This document shows positions 27,320 through 37,429 of a DNA stretch of 64,000 nt, piece after piece. A program made the position numbers and the translations under genes. Positions within the stretch are counted from its first letter, which is position 1. Each line of letters starts with the position of its first letter. Where the stretch lies: positions 1 through 64,000 of the forward strand of contig DUBU01000031.1 in assembly GCA_012960155.1 (NCBI GenBank), written 5' to 3'. The notes under the pieces were generated by a model. It made no database searches and was not told the origin of the DNA. It saw only the letters and a program-made list of their open reading frames with translations. Source of the DNA: Micavibrio sp. (GTDB lineage: Bacteria > Pseudomonadota > Alphaproteobacteria > Micavibrionales > Micavibrionaceae).

Positions 27320-30220
27320 ATGCAACTTAAAGAACAAAAAGCTATAATCAGAAGCCCTTCATTTGGCTTTATTATGAGATTGCTTGGTTTAAAGTACTCG
27401 GGCTTAGTCTTAAATAATAGTGGTATTTCTCTTAAGGGCGGTAAGTCCAAAGCTATAGCTTTTTCAGATTTAGATGGCTTATTAACCCAGCCGCGCAAAT
27501 ATGGGGTTTCTGGTATACGCATACCTGTCAAAGATGATAGTTCAATCATTGTTTGGGGACTGAGGTCTGAGCAGGCAAATGAGTTTATCAGCAGCGCTAA
27601 TGATGCCTTAAAGCAATATGTTTCAGATTACTTTGAAACTCATGCTGATGAGATGCAGGCACTTTCTAAAGTTGTAGATCGTTTGCAGGAACCTAATCGT
27701 TATCCCTCTGCATGCTTGCTAGCTCCATTTTTAAAAGATTCAAAGGATTTGATGCGAGAGTTTCCAGCTTCTTTCCCAGATGGTCTCCTAAGCAGTGAAC
27801 AAGAGAACTTACTTTTAAAAATAAAGACGTTTCATGATGATCCTGTTTGTGCTCGTGAAAAGGCAATTCAAAAATTTATTACTGCTGAGCTTGAAGCTTA
27901 TAAGGCATTTTTTGACAGCATTGAATCCAATCCGTTAACGCCTGAGCAGAGGCTGTCTTTAGTCACTGATGAAGATGCTACCCTTACTCTTGCCGGTGCT
28001 GGTTCTGGCAAAACTAGTGTTATTGTGGCTAAGGCTGCCTACTTGATTAGTCGAGGCATCAGAAAGCCAGAAGAAATTTTGCTTATGGCCTTTGGTAAAG
28101 ACGCTGCGGATGAGATGGCAGAGAGGATAAAGGAGCGCACCGGCGCTTCGGTTGAGGCGCTAACGTTTCACGCTCTGGGGTATGGCATTTTAAAAGACGT
28201 TGAAGGAACGGCGCCTGCCTTAGCGGCTCATGCAAGCGATGATGCACAGCTGCGTATTTTGTTAAAGTCTATACTATTAAATGACGTGGCAAGTATACCT
28301 GCTCTCGAAAAGCTTTTGGTGAAGTGGTTTTTAGAATTTTACTGGCCGTATAAAAGCGAATGGGATTTTGATACGCAGAGTGATTATTATCGTTATGTAG
28401 AATCCAATGAGCTGCGAACTTTCAAAGGAGAGTTAGTAAAAAGTTTTGAAGAGCTACTCATAGCGAACTGGCTCTTCCAAAATGGAATTGCCTATGAATA
28501 CGAGCCGCTATATGAGCATGAGCAGGCGGAGAACAAGCGCAGAGCATATACCCCAGATTTTAAATTAGTAGATTGTGGTGTTTACATTGAGCATTTTGGG
28601 GTGAGGAAGGCTAAAGGCACGGGTAAATTAACAACGGCTCCGCATATAGACTGTGAGCGTTATTTGGCAGATATGACCTGGAAGAGGGACGTGCATGAAG
28701 CCAATGAAACAGTTCTGATTGAAACATATAGTTATGAGCGTGTTGAAGGTAGGCTGCTTGAGAGCTTAGAAGAAAAACTCGCGCCTTACGTAAAGCCAGC
28801 GCCAATCTCTCAGGAGGATATTTTAAAGACGCTTGCTGAAAGTGGTCAGGTGGATTCTTTTACGCAGACACTGGGCACATTTTTAAAACACTTTAAAAGC
28901 TCAGGTACAACGCTTGAGGCTTGTTATAGTAAGGTGGACGGTATAGGTGATATTCACCGCGCAAATGCCTTTCTGAAAGTCTTTGAGGCAGTTTATAAAG
29001 TCTATCAAGGCTCGTTAGGGAAGAAGATTGACTTTGAAGATATGATTGCGCGCGCCACTGATCATGTTAGAGCAGGGCGATATCAAAGCCCATATAAGCA
29101 TCTCTTGGTAGATGAATTTCAGGATATTTCCCAGGGGCGTGCTGACTTACTATGTGCCCTTAAAGACCAGCATACTGATGCTAGGATATTTTCTGTCGGT
29201 GATGATTGGCAGGCTATTTATAGATTTGCCGGCTCCGACATCCACCTTATGCGAAATTTTGGAAAAGAGTTTGGTGGTAGTTTTGCGGATTCTGATGACG
29301 TGCACAGCGTTGTTGATTTAGGACGTACCTTTCGAAGCGTTGATAAGATCGCATTGCCAGCCAGAGCGTTTGTTTTAAAAAATCCGTCCCAGATATCTAA
29401 GAAAGTCGAAACACTTCATTTAGCAAGCCATCCTGCAATTAAGGTTGCTTATTACACACCGGCTCATGAAAGTGCGGTTATTAAAAACGCACTTGAAGCG
29501 ATCAATTCTGCAAACCAGAAAGGGGCAAATGTTCTGATGTTGGGGCGCTATCACTTCATAAAGCCAAAAAACTTCACTGAACTGTCTAGAGCTTATCCAA
29601 ACTTAAATATACGTTTTATGACAGTGCACGCATCTAAGGGATTAGAGGCAGATCATGTCGTAGTGCTTAAAATGGCTACTGAAAAAATGGGCTTTCCATC
29701 GGATATTGTGGATGACCCAGTTTTAGATTTGGTGCTACCTGTCCCTGAAAACTTCCCTCACGCAGAAGAGCGCAGGTTGTTTTATGTAGCTCTTACACGG
29801 GCCAAAAAATCTGTAACGATCCTAGCTGATCGTGAGAGTCCATCTGTATTTGTACAAGAGCTACTGGATGACCCAGAGTATGACACAATTCTAACCGGTG
29901 AAGCTTGGGTGAAAGTGCCCGACTGTCCTGAATGTGGCGGACGGATGCTTGCCCAAAAGTCCCAAAAGGGATCGACTTACTATACTTGCGAACACAAAAG
30001 GTTATGCGGACATAGGCAGATGCCTTGCAGTGTATGTGAAAGTAGTATTCCTTATAAGGATCCGAGGAGTAATGGAAGAATGCACTGTACTTGCGGAGCT
30101 GAATTTGCGGAGTGCCCTGAGTGTTCAGATGGTTGGTTGGTAGAGCGCCAGAGCCGCTACGGAAAATTTCTTGGTTGTGTTAATTATCCAGCCTGCGATG
30201 GAAAAAGTTCTATGAAATAG
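27320..30220 (+). CDS. UvrD/HelD-like superfamily 1 helicase with inserted nuclease-like domain and zinc ribbons
   Basis: The 966-residue protein has the SF1 helicase motifs LAGAGSGKT (Walker A, about residues 224-232), LLVDEFQDIS, GDDWQAIYRFAGSD, VDLGRTFRS, MTVHASKGLEADHVVV and RRLFYVALTRAKK. Its N-terminal extension and overall layout recall helicase IV (HelD). Inside the helicase core lies an insertion, EYEPLYEH...YTPDFKLVDCGVYIEHFG, with a PD-(D/E)XK-like pattern. The C-terminus carries zinc-binding Cys clusters (CPECGGRML, CEHKRLCGH, CSVCESS, CTCGAEFAECPEC, CVNYPACDG) like topoisomerase zinc ribbons. It is upstream of the TerB/ATPase/helicase trio with a 196-bp gap. A DNA-processing role in defence or repair is likely. 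Confidence 0.8.
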   Translation: MQLKEQKAIIRSPSFGFIMRLLGLKYSGLVLNNSGISLKGGKSKAIAFSDLDGLLTQPRKYGVSGIRIPVKDDSSIIVWGLRSEQANEFISSANDALKQYVSDYFETHADEMQALSKVVDRLQEPNRYPSACLLAPFLKDSKDLMREFPASFPDGLLSSEQENLLLKIKTFHDDPVCAREKAIQKFITAELEAYKAFFDSIESNPLTPEQRLSLVTDEDATLTLAGAGSGKTSVIVAKAAYLISRGIRKPEEILLMAFGKDAADEMAERIKERTGASVEALTFHALGYGILKDVEGTAPALAAHASDDAQLRILLKSILLNDVASIPALEKLLVKWFLEFYWPYKSEWDFDTQSDYYRYVESNELRTFKGELVKSFEELLIANWLFQNGIAYEYEPLYEHEQAENKRRAYTPDFKLVDCGVYIEHFGVRKAKGTGKLTTAPHIDCERYLADMTWKRDVHEANETVLIETYSYERVEGRLLESLEEKLAPYVKPAPISQEDILKTLAESGQVDSFTQTLGTFLKHFKSSGTTLEACYSKVDGIGDIHRANAFLKVFEAVYKVYQGSLGKKIDFEDMIARATDHVRAGRYQSPYKHLLVDEFQDISQGRADLLCALKDQHTDARIFSVGDDWQAIYRFAGSDIHLMRNFGKEFGGSFADSDDVHSVVDLGRTFRSVDKIALPARAFVLKNPSQISKKVETLHLASHPAIKVAYYTPAHESAVIKNALEAINSANQKGANVLMLGRYHFIKPKNFTELSRAYPNLNIRFMTVHASKGLEADHVVVLKMATEKMGFPSDIVDDPVLDLVLPVPENFPHAEERRLFYVALTRAKKSVTILADRESPSVFVQELLDDPEYDTILTGEAWVKVPDCPECGGRMLAQKSQKGSTYYTCEHKRLCGHRQMPCSVCESSIPYKDPRSNGRMHCTCGAEFAECPECSDGWLVERQSRYGKFLGCVNYPACDGKSSMK

Positions 30221-30416
30221 TCTATCATCCTTTGGCACTATAGTAAGTTTGACAAAGAAACAGAGGTCTTAAGCTGCTGGTAAAGCTGAAAAATAAAGGA
30301 TTTTCCTTAAGCTTAATAAGGTTTACCGTGTGCATTAGTTATTAATGGCTCAGAAAGTTTATCAAGAGTGCAGGCTTATACATGATTCTTTTATAATGGT
30401 TTTAGTGGGATAGTTT

Positions 30417-32774
30417 ATGAAAATTCTTATTTTAAATTCGTGCATATATTCTTTGCGCGCTTTTTACGGGCTTTTTTTGTTTACTGCTATTATTGGTGGT
30501 TTGGTGTCAATCTTTTCCGAAAACCCTGAGCAATCAGTTTGGGGTGGGTTAATGTTAGCCCTTTTTATATATATTTTAGGACATTATTTGTTTTTAAAGC
30601 CTTCAAAAGTTCTTGTTCAAAAACGCGATGTAAATAGTAACGAGAAAAAATATACTCCCTCAGAGAGCATAGAAATAACTTTTCACACAGATTACACCCC
30701 TTTACGGACGTATGCCGAGCCGGAAAAATCAAAGAATGAATCAAAAGGGCAATGGATTAGCCCAAAGCAAGAAATCACTATAGGCAAAAAGACAATCACC
30801 AATGGTTTGTTTTATTTTGGGGGCGTTCTAAAAGGTGAGAATTATGGAGAAACAGAAAGTTCTCTGGTTGACGATGGTTTATCAATTAAAGACGCTCCAT
30901 ATACTTTTACAGACAACAGTTTGGGATATTGGCCAAGTTTTCAAGGCTTGTCGCCAATGTGTCGAGGTGCATATATAGATTGGCTTGCAAGTGATAGGGA
31001 TATGCCAAATGTGCCTATTGGCTATTTATTTATATATTTCTATGGATTGGAAAGGCGCTTAATTAAGGACTACAAAGAGGGATTGGTCGCAGGCGAAGAA
31101 TGCACTGAAATTTGCAAAGAAATTTTACGCCTGAAATCTATTTTTAAAGATAACTATTCTTTCAACGGCTATTCTTCTCGTTTACTGGATTACGTGTCGA
31201 TAACACACCCCAGTATTTTTTGCCTGCCGGATGATGAAATTGAGGACTCAATTTATTCTGATATTTTTAAGGTTAAGCTGGCATATGTTGCACAAAATGG
31301 TGAGCCGTTAAGCCCTGAACTGGCTTATACGTGGATTAGAAGCCATCCCGATTATAATTTGAGAACTCCGGCGCGGCGCTGTCCTGAAGAGTTTAAGGCT
31401 CTCTTTATTCGTAAATATAAAGAGGCTTACCAAGAAGGCATGGTCATTAAACCCAATAAAACCAGGCTGAGGCTTGATTACCGTCCTGCAAGTAGAAGCA
31501 TAAGCTATTTTGAGTTTGGTCCTAGCGGATTGTGTGACCCAACCGTTTTATCAGCGCCAGTCAAAAAGCTCGCGGATATAGCCATGCAATGTACTGATGA
31601 GCTAGATGCTTATAGTAGATATTTAGGTAAGCAAAACTCTTCTAAAGAAGACATTGATGCCATTGCTCTATTGCCCAGCCCTTTAATTGATGAATTTGAA
31701 ATTTCACTGATTAAAAACTTTCAAGCATGGGCTAGAAGTATCGCTGAAGATAAAGAGGGTATATGTGAATTTAAAGAACTATGGTCACAAACCAAACAAC
31801 CGTTACCTGTGAAGATAAATAAGAAAGAGCAAGAGCTTGTTTGTAATCTTGTTGAAAAATCAGGTTATTCTCTAGCGCCTCACCCAACATTGCACGGAAG
31901 TAAATTCAATTCCACTGATCCGATTGTAATCTATAAGCAAGAGTCTTCAGTTCAATTAGAAAACTCTGCTGTATTTGATGATGTAGCTATTAAATTGCGC
32001 TTAGGCGCTATAATCGCAAATGCTGATCTTAAAATTCACAGCAATGAAGTTTCCTTCTTGCAAAATATTATTCATTCAAATGATAATCTAACCACTCACG
32101 AAAAATTATCGTTAGAGGCTTATTTGAAATGGCTTTTGAACTCATCCTCTAACTTTAATGGTCTTAAGGCTTCTTTGAGCAGATTAAGGGATGATGACAA
32201 AGAGGTTGTGCGAAAAATGCTAATAAATGTAGCGCTTTCTGACGGTAAAATTGACCCTAGTGAAGTTAAAGAAATAGAGAAGCTATACACCACGCTAGGG
32301 TTGGATAAATCGACTGTTCCCGCAGATATACACGCCTTGTCATCAAGCAGAAAAGGAACCGTTAATAAGGTTGGCAGCGTATTGACAACACCTGAGAGGA
32401 AACAATCATTTGCACTTGATGAAAGTGTTTTGGATGTTCACGAAACAGAAACAAAAGCTGCCCAGAATATTCTGAAAAGCATATTCAAGGATGAAGATGA
32501 AGCGGATAGTGAAGAAAGCTTGGATATAAAACCAGAGGCTTCGCTTGAGAATAAAGCTTTGGCTATATACAAAATAATTTCAGATAAAGAGAGAATAGAA
32601 AGACCAGAATTTGAGAAAATTTGCTCAGAACATGGTTTCTTTGTTGATGCAGCAATCGACAGCATAAATGAATGGGCTTTTGATAAAGTTGCCGCGCCAG
32701 TTATCGAAGACGATACGGATATAATTATTGATCGTGAGATTGCAGACGAATTGAAAGAGTTAGGGGATATATAA
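30417..32774 (+). CDS. TerB-N/TerB/TerB-C domain protein with membrane anchor
   Basis: Two N-terminal hydrophobic segments (about residues 13-32 and 38-59) suggest membrane anchoring. A TerB-N domain follows (GLFYFGGVL...YWPSFQGLSPMCRGAYIDWL, with GYLFIYFYGLERRL at about 200), then a TerB-like helical region (about 530-640, including ALSDGKIDPSEVKEIEKLY) and a TerB-C region at the end (about 690-785). Ter-domain proteins are linked to tellurite and phage resistance and, in comparative genomics, to DNA-processing clusters. The stop codon overlaps the ATG of the next gene by one base, so expression is coupled to the ATPase and helicase. This is the first gene of a compact trio. Confidence 0.8.
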   Translation: MKILILNSCIYSLRAFYGLFLFTAIIGGLVSIFSENPEQSVWGGLMLALFIYILGHYLFLKPSKVLVQKRDVNSNEKKYTPSESIEITFHTDYTPLRTYAEPEKSKNESKGQWISPKQEITIGKKTITNGLFYFGGVLKGENYGETESSLVDDGLSIKDAPYTFTDNSLGYWPSFQGLSPMCRGAYIDWLASDRDMPNVPIGYLFIYFYGLERRLIKDYKEGLVAGEECTEICKEILRLKSIFKDNYSFNGYSSRLLDYVSITHPSIFCLPDDEIEDSIYSDIFKVKLAYVAQNGEPLSPELAYTWIRSHPDYNLRTPARRCPEEFKALFIRKYKEAYQEGMVIKPNKTRLRLDYRPASRSISYFEFGPSGLCDPTVLSAPVKKLADIAMQCTDELDAYSRYLGKQNSSKEDIDAIALLPSPLIDEFEISLIKNFQAWARSIAEDKEGICEFKELWSQTKQPLPVKINKKEQELVCNLVEKSGYSLAPHPTLHGSKFNSTDPIVIYKQESSVQLENSAVFDDVAIKLRLGAIIANADLKIHSNEVSFLQNIIHSNDNLTTHEKLSLEAYLKWLLNSSSNFNGLKASLSRLRDDDKEVVRKMLINVALSDGKIDPSEVKEIEKLYTTLGLDKSTVPADIHALSSSRKGTVNKVGSVLTTPERKQSFALDESVLDVHETETKAAQNILKSIFKDEDEADSEESLDIKPEASLENKALAIYKIISDKERIERPEFEKICSEHGFFVDAAIDSINEWAFDKVAAPVIEDDTDIIIDREIADELKELGDI

Positions 32775-34090
32775 TGAGTGGACAAAGAATTAGAGCCAAG
32801 GAAAAGGATGCAATCATTCAATCTTTGAAATCAGGTGTTACACCTAAGATTGGTATTCAGCATATTCAGGTGGGAAGAAGTAACGAACTTCAAGCTTTGT
32901 ATAAGGATATTGAACGTATTTGTGACGGCGGGTCGGCTTTTCGTCTGGTTATTGGTGATTACGGTTCTGGGAAAACTTTCTTTTTAAGCGTTGTCAGATC
33001 AATAGCTTTGGAAAAAATGCTTGTAACGGTCAATGCGGATTTATCTCCAGACAGAAGGATTCATGCATCAGCGGGGCAAGCTAGAAATTTATACTCTGAA
33101 TTGATGCGAAATATTTCGACGAGAACAAAACCTGACGGAAACGCCCTGACTAGTATAGTAGAAAAATTTATAACTTTGGCTCGTCAGGAAGCAGATCAAA
33201 AGGGCATAGATGTTACTGAGGCTATACAATCAAGGTTGCATAAGCTTACAGAGTTGGTGGGTGGGTATGATTTTGCAAAAGTCATCGAGGCCTATTGGCA
33301 AGGGCATGAAAGCCATGATGAGCATCTTAAATCTAATGCTATTAGGTGGTTGCGTGCTGAATATACAACGAAGACAGATGCAAGAAATGATCTAGGCGTA
33401 AGGACAATCATTTCTGACGATCATTTCTACGATGCCCTAAAGCTTATGAGCTTGTTTGTGCAGCAAGCGGGTTATAAGGGATTGCTCGTTAATCTTGATG
33501 AAATGGTAAACCTTTACAAATTGCACAGTACACAGGCTAGAACGGCGAACTATGAGCAAATACTACGTATATTGAATGATTGTTTGCAAGGTACGGCTGA
33601 GAATCTTGGGTTTCTATTGGGTGGAACCCCAGAGTTTTTGCTAGACCCTAGAAAAGGGCTTTATAGCTATGATGCTCTTCAGACTAGGTTGGCAGAAAAC
33701 AGTTTTGCTCAAAGAGCTGGCGTTATTGACTATTCTTCTCCTGCGCTGCACTTGGCCAGCCTCACACCTGAAGAATTGTTTATTTTGCTTAAGAACCTTA
33801 GAAATGTTTTTGCGGGTGGAGATAGTAGCCAGTATCTTGTCGATGATAACGCGCTTAAATCATTCTTAGACCATTGCAATAAAACGATTGGCAATGCTTA
33901 CTTCACAACACCCCGAAATACGATTAAGGCGTTTATAGATTTATTAAGTGTACTAGAGCAAAATCCTTCGTTGGATTGGCAGAGTTTAATAGAAGATACG
34001 ACAATCGCAGTAGAAGCACCAAGTGATATGAATGATAACAATGAGGAAGCTTCAGATGACGATGATGAATTGGCTTCATTCAAGTTATGA
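32774..34090 (+). CDS. BrxD-like P-loop ATPase (DUF2791 type)
   Basis: The 438-residue protein has a Walker A VIGDYGSGKTFFL near residue 60 and a Walker B-like GLLVNLDEMVNLY near 240. The block LLGGTPEFLLDPRKGLYSYDALQTRLA is highly typical of BrxD, the ATPase of type 2 BREX phage-defence systems. The acidic C-terminus (NNEEASDDDDELAS) is unusual. The gene overlaps the TerB gene by one base and the helicase gene by four (ATGA), a sign of translational coupling. Other BREX components (PglX methylase, PglZ, BrxL) are not in the window, so it must act in a different assembly here. Confidence 0.8.
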   Translation: MSGQRIRAKEKDAIIQSLKSGVTPKIGIQHIQVGRSNELQALYKDIERICDGGSAFRLVIGDYGSGKTFFLSVVRSIALEKMLVTVNADLSPDRRIHASAGQARNLYSELMRNISTRTKPDGNALTSIVEKFITLARQEADQKGIDVTEAIQSRLHKLTELVGGYDFAKVIEAYWQGHESHDEHLKSNAIRWLRAEYTTKTDARNDLGVRTIISDDHFYDALKLMSLFVQQAGYKGLLVNLDEMVNLYKLHSTQARTANYEQILRILNDCLQGTAENLGFLLGGTPEFLLDPRKGLYSYDALQTRLAENSFAQRAGVIDYSSPALHLASLTPEELFILLKNLRNVFAGGDSSQYLVDDNALKSFLDHCNKTIGNAYFTTPRNTIKAFIDLLSVLEQNPSLDWQSLIEDTTIAVEAPSDMNDNNEEASDDDDELASFKL

Positions 34091-36279
34091 GTTCTTCCTT
34101 CGATAAGCTGGATAAGCGTATTCAAAAATGGATATTCAAACAGGGCTGGGAAAGTCTAAGGGATATTCAAAATGAGGCTATTGAGCCAATCTTATCTGGC
34201 AATCAGGATGTTATTATTAGCGCGTCCACTGCGGCAGGAAAAACAGAAGCTTTTTTCTTGCCGGCTTGCTCTGCTACCATTGATGAAAAAGATGGTTATT
34301 CGATACTGTATATCAGCCCCTTAAAAGCACTGATTAACGATCAGTATAGGCGTTTGGACAGCTTAAGCCTTATGACTGAAATTTATGTCACGCCTTGGCA
34401 TGGTGATGTATCTCAAAGTGTAAAATCAAAATCGAAGAGAAACCCTTCAGGCATTGTATTGATTACACCGGAATCCTTGGAATCTTTGTTGATTAGAGAG
34501 TCGGGTTGGCTGCAAAGAGCTTTTTCCTCTTTAAAATATATAGTAATTGATGAATTTCATGCTTTTATAGGCACGGAGAGAGGGCAGCATTTATTATCAT
34601 TGTTAAATAGGCTGGATTCACTATTGCAAGAAATAGAGAAGCCAGTTCCGCGAATAGCGTTAAGCGCCACATTGGGAAACCTAGACGAAATTCCGAAAGC
34701 ATTACGTCAGAATGCGGAGATCCCCTGCAAAATTATAAAAAGTGATGCGGCACAATCGGAACTGAAGTTTAGGGTGCAGGGGTACGTTGACCCGATTAAA
34801 GAGAATGGTAATGTTCCAGCACATTACAAAATATGCGATGATTTATATAAGTTTTGCAGGGGTGGTTCACACTTGGTTTTTGCTAATAGTCGTAAGAGAA
34901 CCGAGAGTATAAGCGCTCAATTAAGCGATATGTGTGAGCAAGATGTCGTTCCCAATGAATTCTTTCCGCATCATGGTTCTTTGGATAAGAACCTTCGGGA
35001 AGAGCTGGAAGCCAGACTTCAAAAGGATAACCTTCCGACTACGGCAATCTGCACCATGACGCTTGAGCTGGGTATTGATATTGGCAAGGTGGATTCCGTC
35101 ATACAAGTGACAGCTCCCCATTCCGTGGCAAGTCTAAGGCAGAGGCTTGGGCGCTCTGGGCGCAGAGGTTCACCCGCAATTCTCAGAATGCTGATTGCTG
35201 AAAAAGAAATTCATGCCGACTCTAATGTTATAGATAAGCTAAGAATGGAATTACTTCAGTCTTTGGCTATGACAAGGCTTCTTATCATGCATAAGTGGTA
35301 TGAACCTGCTGACATGGGAAATTTTCATTTCTCAACTTTGTTGCACCAAATTCTTGCGTTAACTGCACAATGGGGCGGTATTCGCGCAGATCAAGTTTAC
35401 AGATTGCTCTGTAAAAATGGTTGTTTTAATAACGTAACTTTAGAGCAATTTAAAAGCCTGCTATCCCACATGGGAAAAGAAAACCTGATAACGCAGCTAT
35501 CTAGTGGCGAGTTGGTTTTAGGTTTGCAGGGTGAATTTTTAACAAACAACTATACCTTCTACGCAGTTTTTAAAACACCAGAGGAATTTAGAGTTATAGC
35601 TGGCGATAAAACTTTGGGGACATTGCCCGTGGACTCTCTGATTTTAGAGGGGCAGCATATTATTTTTACAGGGCGGCGATGGAAAGTTGAAAGCATAGAA
35701 ACGGATAAGAAGACGATTCATGTGTCGCCTTCCAAGGGAGGCGAGCCGCCCCAATTCAATGGCCAAGGTATGTTGGTTCACGACTTGGTTAGGCAAGAGA
35801 TGCTTCGTATATACGAGAGTGGGGATTATAAAATCCCTTCTGATAATGGTCAGGTGGATTACTTAGATGCGACAGCCAAAGAGCTTTTTTATGAAGGCTT
35901 AGAATTTTTTAAAATAGCATTATTAAAAGATCACAGAATTTTTGAGAATAATGGCTACGTTTACATTGTGCCTTGGATGGGGGATAAAATAGTAAACACC
36001 ATTACCACGATGCTTGTTAAATCAGGATATACGGCTTCTGCTTTTGCTGGGGTGATTGAGGTGGAAAAAACAACTATGCAAAAGGTAATGGATTGCCTTA
36101 AAGCGTTTTGCGAGGAAAACAACCTTACGAATACTGAACTCGCAATGTATGTGTCTGAAAAAAGCATTGAAAAATACGATGACTTTTTGCCGGAATCTCT
36201 ATTGATTGAAGGATACGGTCAAAAATATTTTGATATAGATAGCTCCATTATGTGGCTAAAGGAAAAAATATTCACATAA
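34087..36279 (+). CDS. DEAD/DEAH-box helicase, BrxHI/Lhr-like
   Basis: The 730-residue protein has motifs of a superfamily 2 helicase: STAAGKTEAFFLPA (Walker A), VITPESLES-like motif, VIDEFHAF (DEFH box), ALSATLGN, FANSRKRTES and the HRxGRxGR-like RLGRSGRRGS. It lacks DNA-binding zinc fingers. Size and motif spacing match BrxHI helicases of type 2 BREX and Lhr-type helicases. It starts with a four-base overlap on the BrxD-like gene. A role in remodelling foreign DNA together with its partner genes is inferred. The C-terminal third is likely a winged-helix and helical region. Confidence 0.82.
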   Translation: MSSSFDKLDKRIQKWIFKQGWESLRDIQNEAIEPILSGNQDVIISASTAAGKTEAFFLPACSATIDEKDGYSILYISPLKALINDQYRRLDSLSLMTEIYVTPWHGDVSQSVKSKSKRNPSGIVLITPESLESLLIRESGWLQRAFSSLKYIVIDEFHAFIGTERGQHLLSLLNRLDSLLQEIEKPVPRIALSATLGNLDEIPKALRQNAEIPCKIIKSDAAQSELKFRVQGYVDPIKENGNVPAHYKICDDLYKFCRGGSHLVFANSRKRTESISAQLSDMCEQDVVPNEFFPHHGSLDKNLREELEARLQKDNLPTTAICTMTLELGIDIGKVDSVIQVTAPHSVASLRQRLGRSGRRGSPAILRMLIAEKEIHADSNVIDKLRMELLQSLAMTRLLIMHKWYEPADMGNFHFSTLLHQILALTAQWGGIRADQVYRLLCKNGCFNNVTLEQFKSLLSHMGKENLITQLSSGELVLGLQGEFLTNNYTFYAVFKTPEEFRVIAGDKTLGTLPVDSLILEGQHIIFTGRRWKVESIETDKKTIHVSPSKGGEPPQFNGQGMLVHDLVRQEMLRIYESGDYKIPSDNGQVDYLDATAKELFYEGLEFFKIALLKDHRIFENNGYVYIVPWMGDKIVNTITTMLVKSGYTASAFAGVIEVEKTTMQKVMDCLKAFCEENNLTNTELAMYVSEKSIEKYDDFLPESLLIEGYGQKYFDIDSSIMWLKEKIFT

Positions 36280-36388
36280 TTTGGGGTGGGTTAGGGAATA
36301 GGGATTAATGCTCAACCTCTATCAACACAGGAATTTGATAATGTATCTTATGGGAAATAATTGTATTTCTTATGAATAGGTGTTTTTA

Positions 36389-37306
36389 TTAAAATGTGAA
36401 AGGATACTCTAGCCAGCTTAAAACAATTTGTCCTGAAGCTGTTTCTGATGGCCATCTTCTAAGAGCTTCGTGAACATCACTTTCAACTGATTTATGGTTT
36501 TTTCCGCCAAATATAATTAAAAAGAAATCTACCAGATATTTTTCCGAGCCCGACCATCCATAGGTATACAAGATATCTTTTGGTCTTATCATATCATTAG
36601 GCTCAACGTCCCAAGCATCATCAAAAGATATTAGAGGCTCTAGTGCGGATTTTTTCCACATTTCAGCAAAAGCTTTGGTTCTATTATAACGTTCCATCTG
36701 CTGAGGGCCTTGTTTATGGAATGTTTCAATGAAATCAATAAGAGCAGAAACACCATCCTCAATATACTGATTATTTAATGGTAGAGGTTTGCAATTTGAT
36801 GGTTCTTTTCTGGCTTTAGGCCCTGCTTTTCTCTGGTAAATAACATTCCAACGCCCCGCATTATGAAGATATATATCCCTTGTAGCTTTAAATTCTTGAA
36901 CAATTTCAAGTGATGGGTCATTAAATTCACAATGAAAATAACTAGCAACTATGCTTACGATATCAACAAAGCTTTTATAGCCAAGCTGGTTGGCTTGTTT
37001 ATCGGCCATATCGGAGATTAAGAGGCCTGTCCCTTTAAGGGCGTCATGAAATTTAATCTCTGTATTTTTAGATTTATCAGGAAAGCATTTTAGCATTTCC
37101 TCTGAAATATCCAGTAAATAGGATTCAAAAAGGCTATAACTAGCACCTAAATAAGCTATTTTGTGAAATTCAAGTTGTTCATCATTTAGGTTTAAACATT
37201 GAGCTGATTGGTAATAATTTTGACCATTTCTAAGAGCCGCAATCGTCATGTCCCTTTTATTAATTAAGAATTTGCCTAAGCTTGCTTGGCGACCATATGT
37301 GAACAT
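36389..37306 (-). CDS. Second RX4H HEPN-like protein
   Basis: This protein of 305 residues is mainly helical. It contains EFKATRDIYLHNAGRW, where R-D-I-Y-L-H matches the RX4-6H HEPN motif, and an upstream helix ending in LLDISEEMLK, as in HEPN-domain proteins. A good AAAGGGA ribosome site precedes the ATG. It is convergent with the helicase gene and lies downstream of the STAND gene in the same direction, separated by 123 bp. It may be an RNase effector or an independent toxin. No membrane segment or signal peptide is visible. Confidence 0.5.
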   Translation of the reverse strand: MFTYGRQASLGKFLINKRDMTIAALRNGQNYYQSAQCLNLNDEQLEFHKIAYLGASYSLFESYLLDISEEMLKCFPDKSKNTEIKFHDALKGTGLLISDMADKQANQLGYKSFVDIVSIVASYFHCEFNDPSLEIVQEFKATRDIYLHNAGRWNVIYQRKAGPKARKEPSNCKPLPLNNQYIEDGVSALIDFIETFHKQGPQQMERYNRTKAFAEMWKKSALEPLISFDDAWDVEPNDMIRPKDILYTYGWSGSEKYLVDFFLIIFGGKNHKSVESDVHEALRRWPSETASGQIVLSWLEYPFTF

Positions 37307-37429
37307 CGACTTTCCCTTTGATATTCTATGTTTAATAATAAATTACTTAAATCACTATTACTATTTTAATTCTTTTCAGAACATCAAAAGCTCTTTTGAA
37401 ACCTATTTATTATTAGTTAAATCGATACT

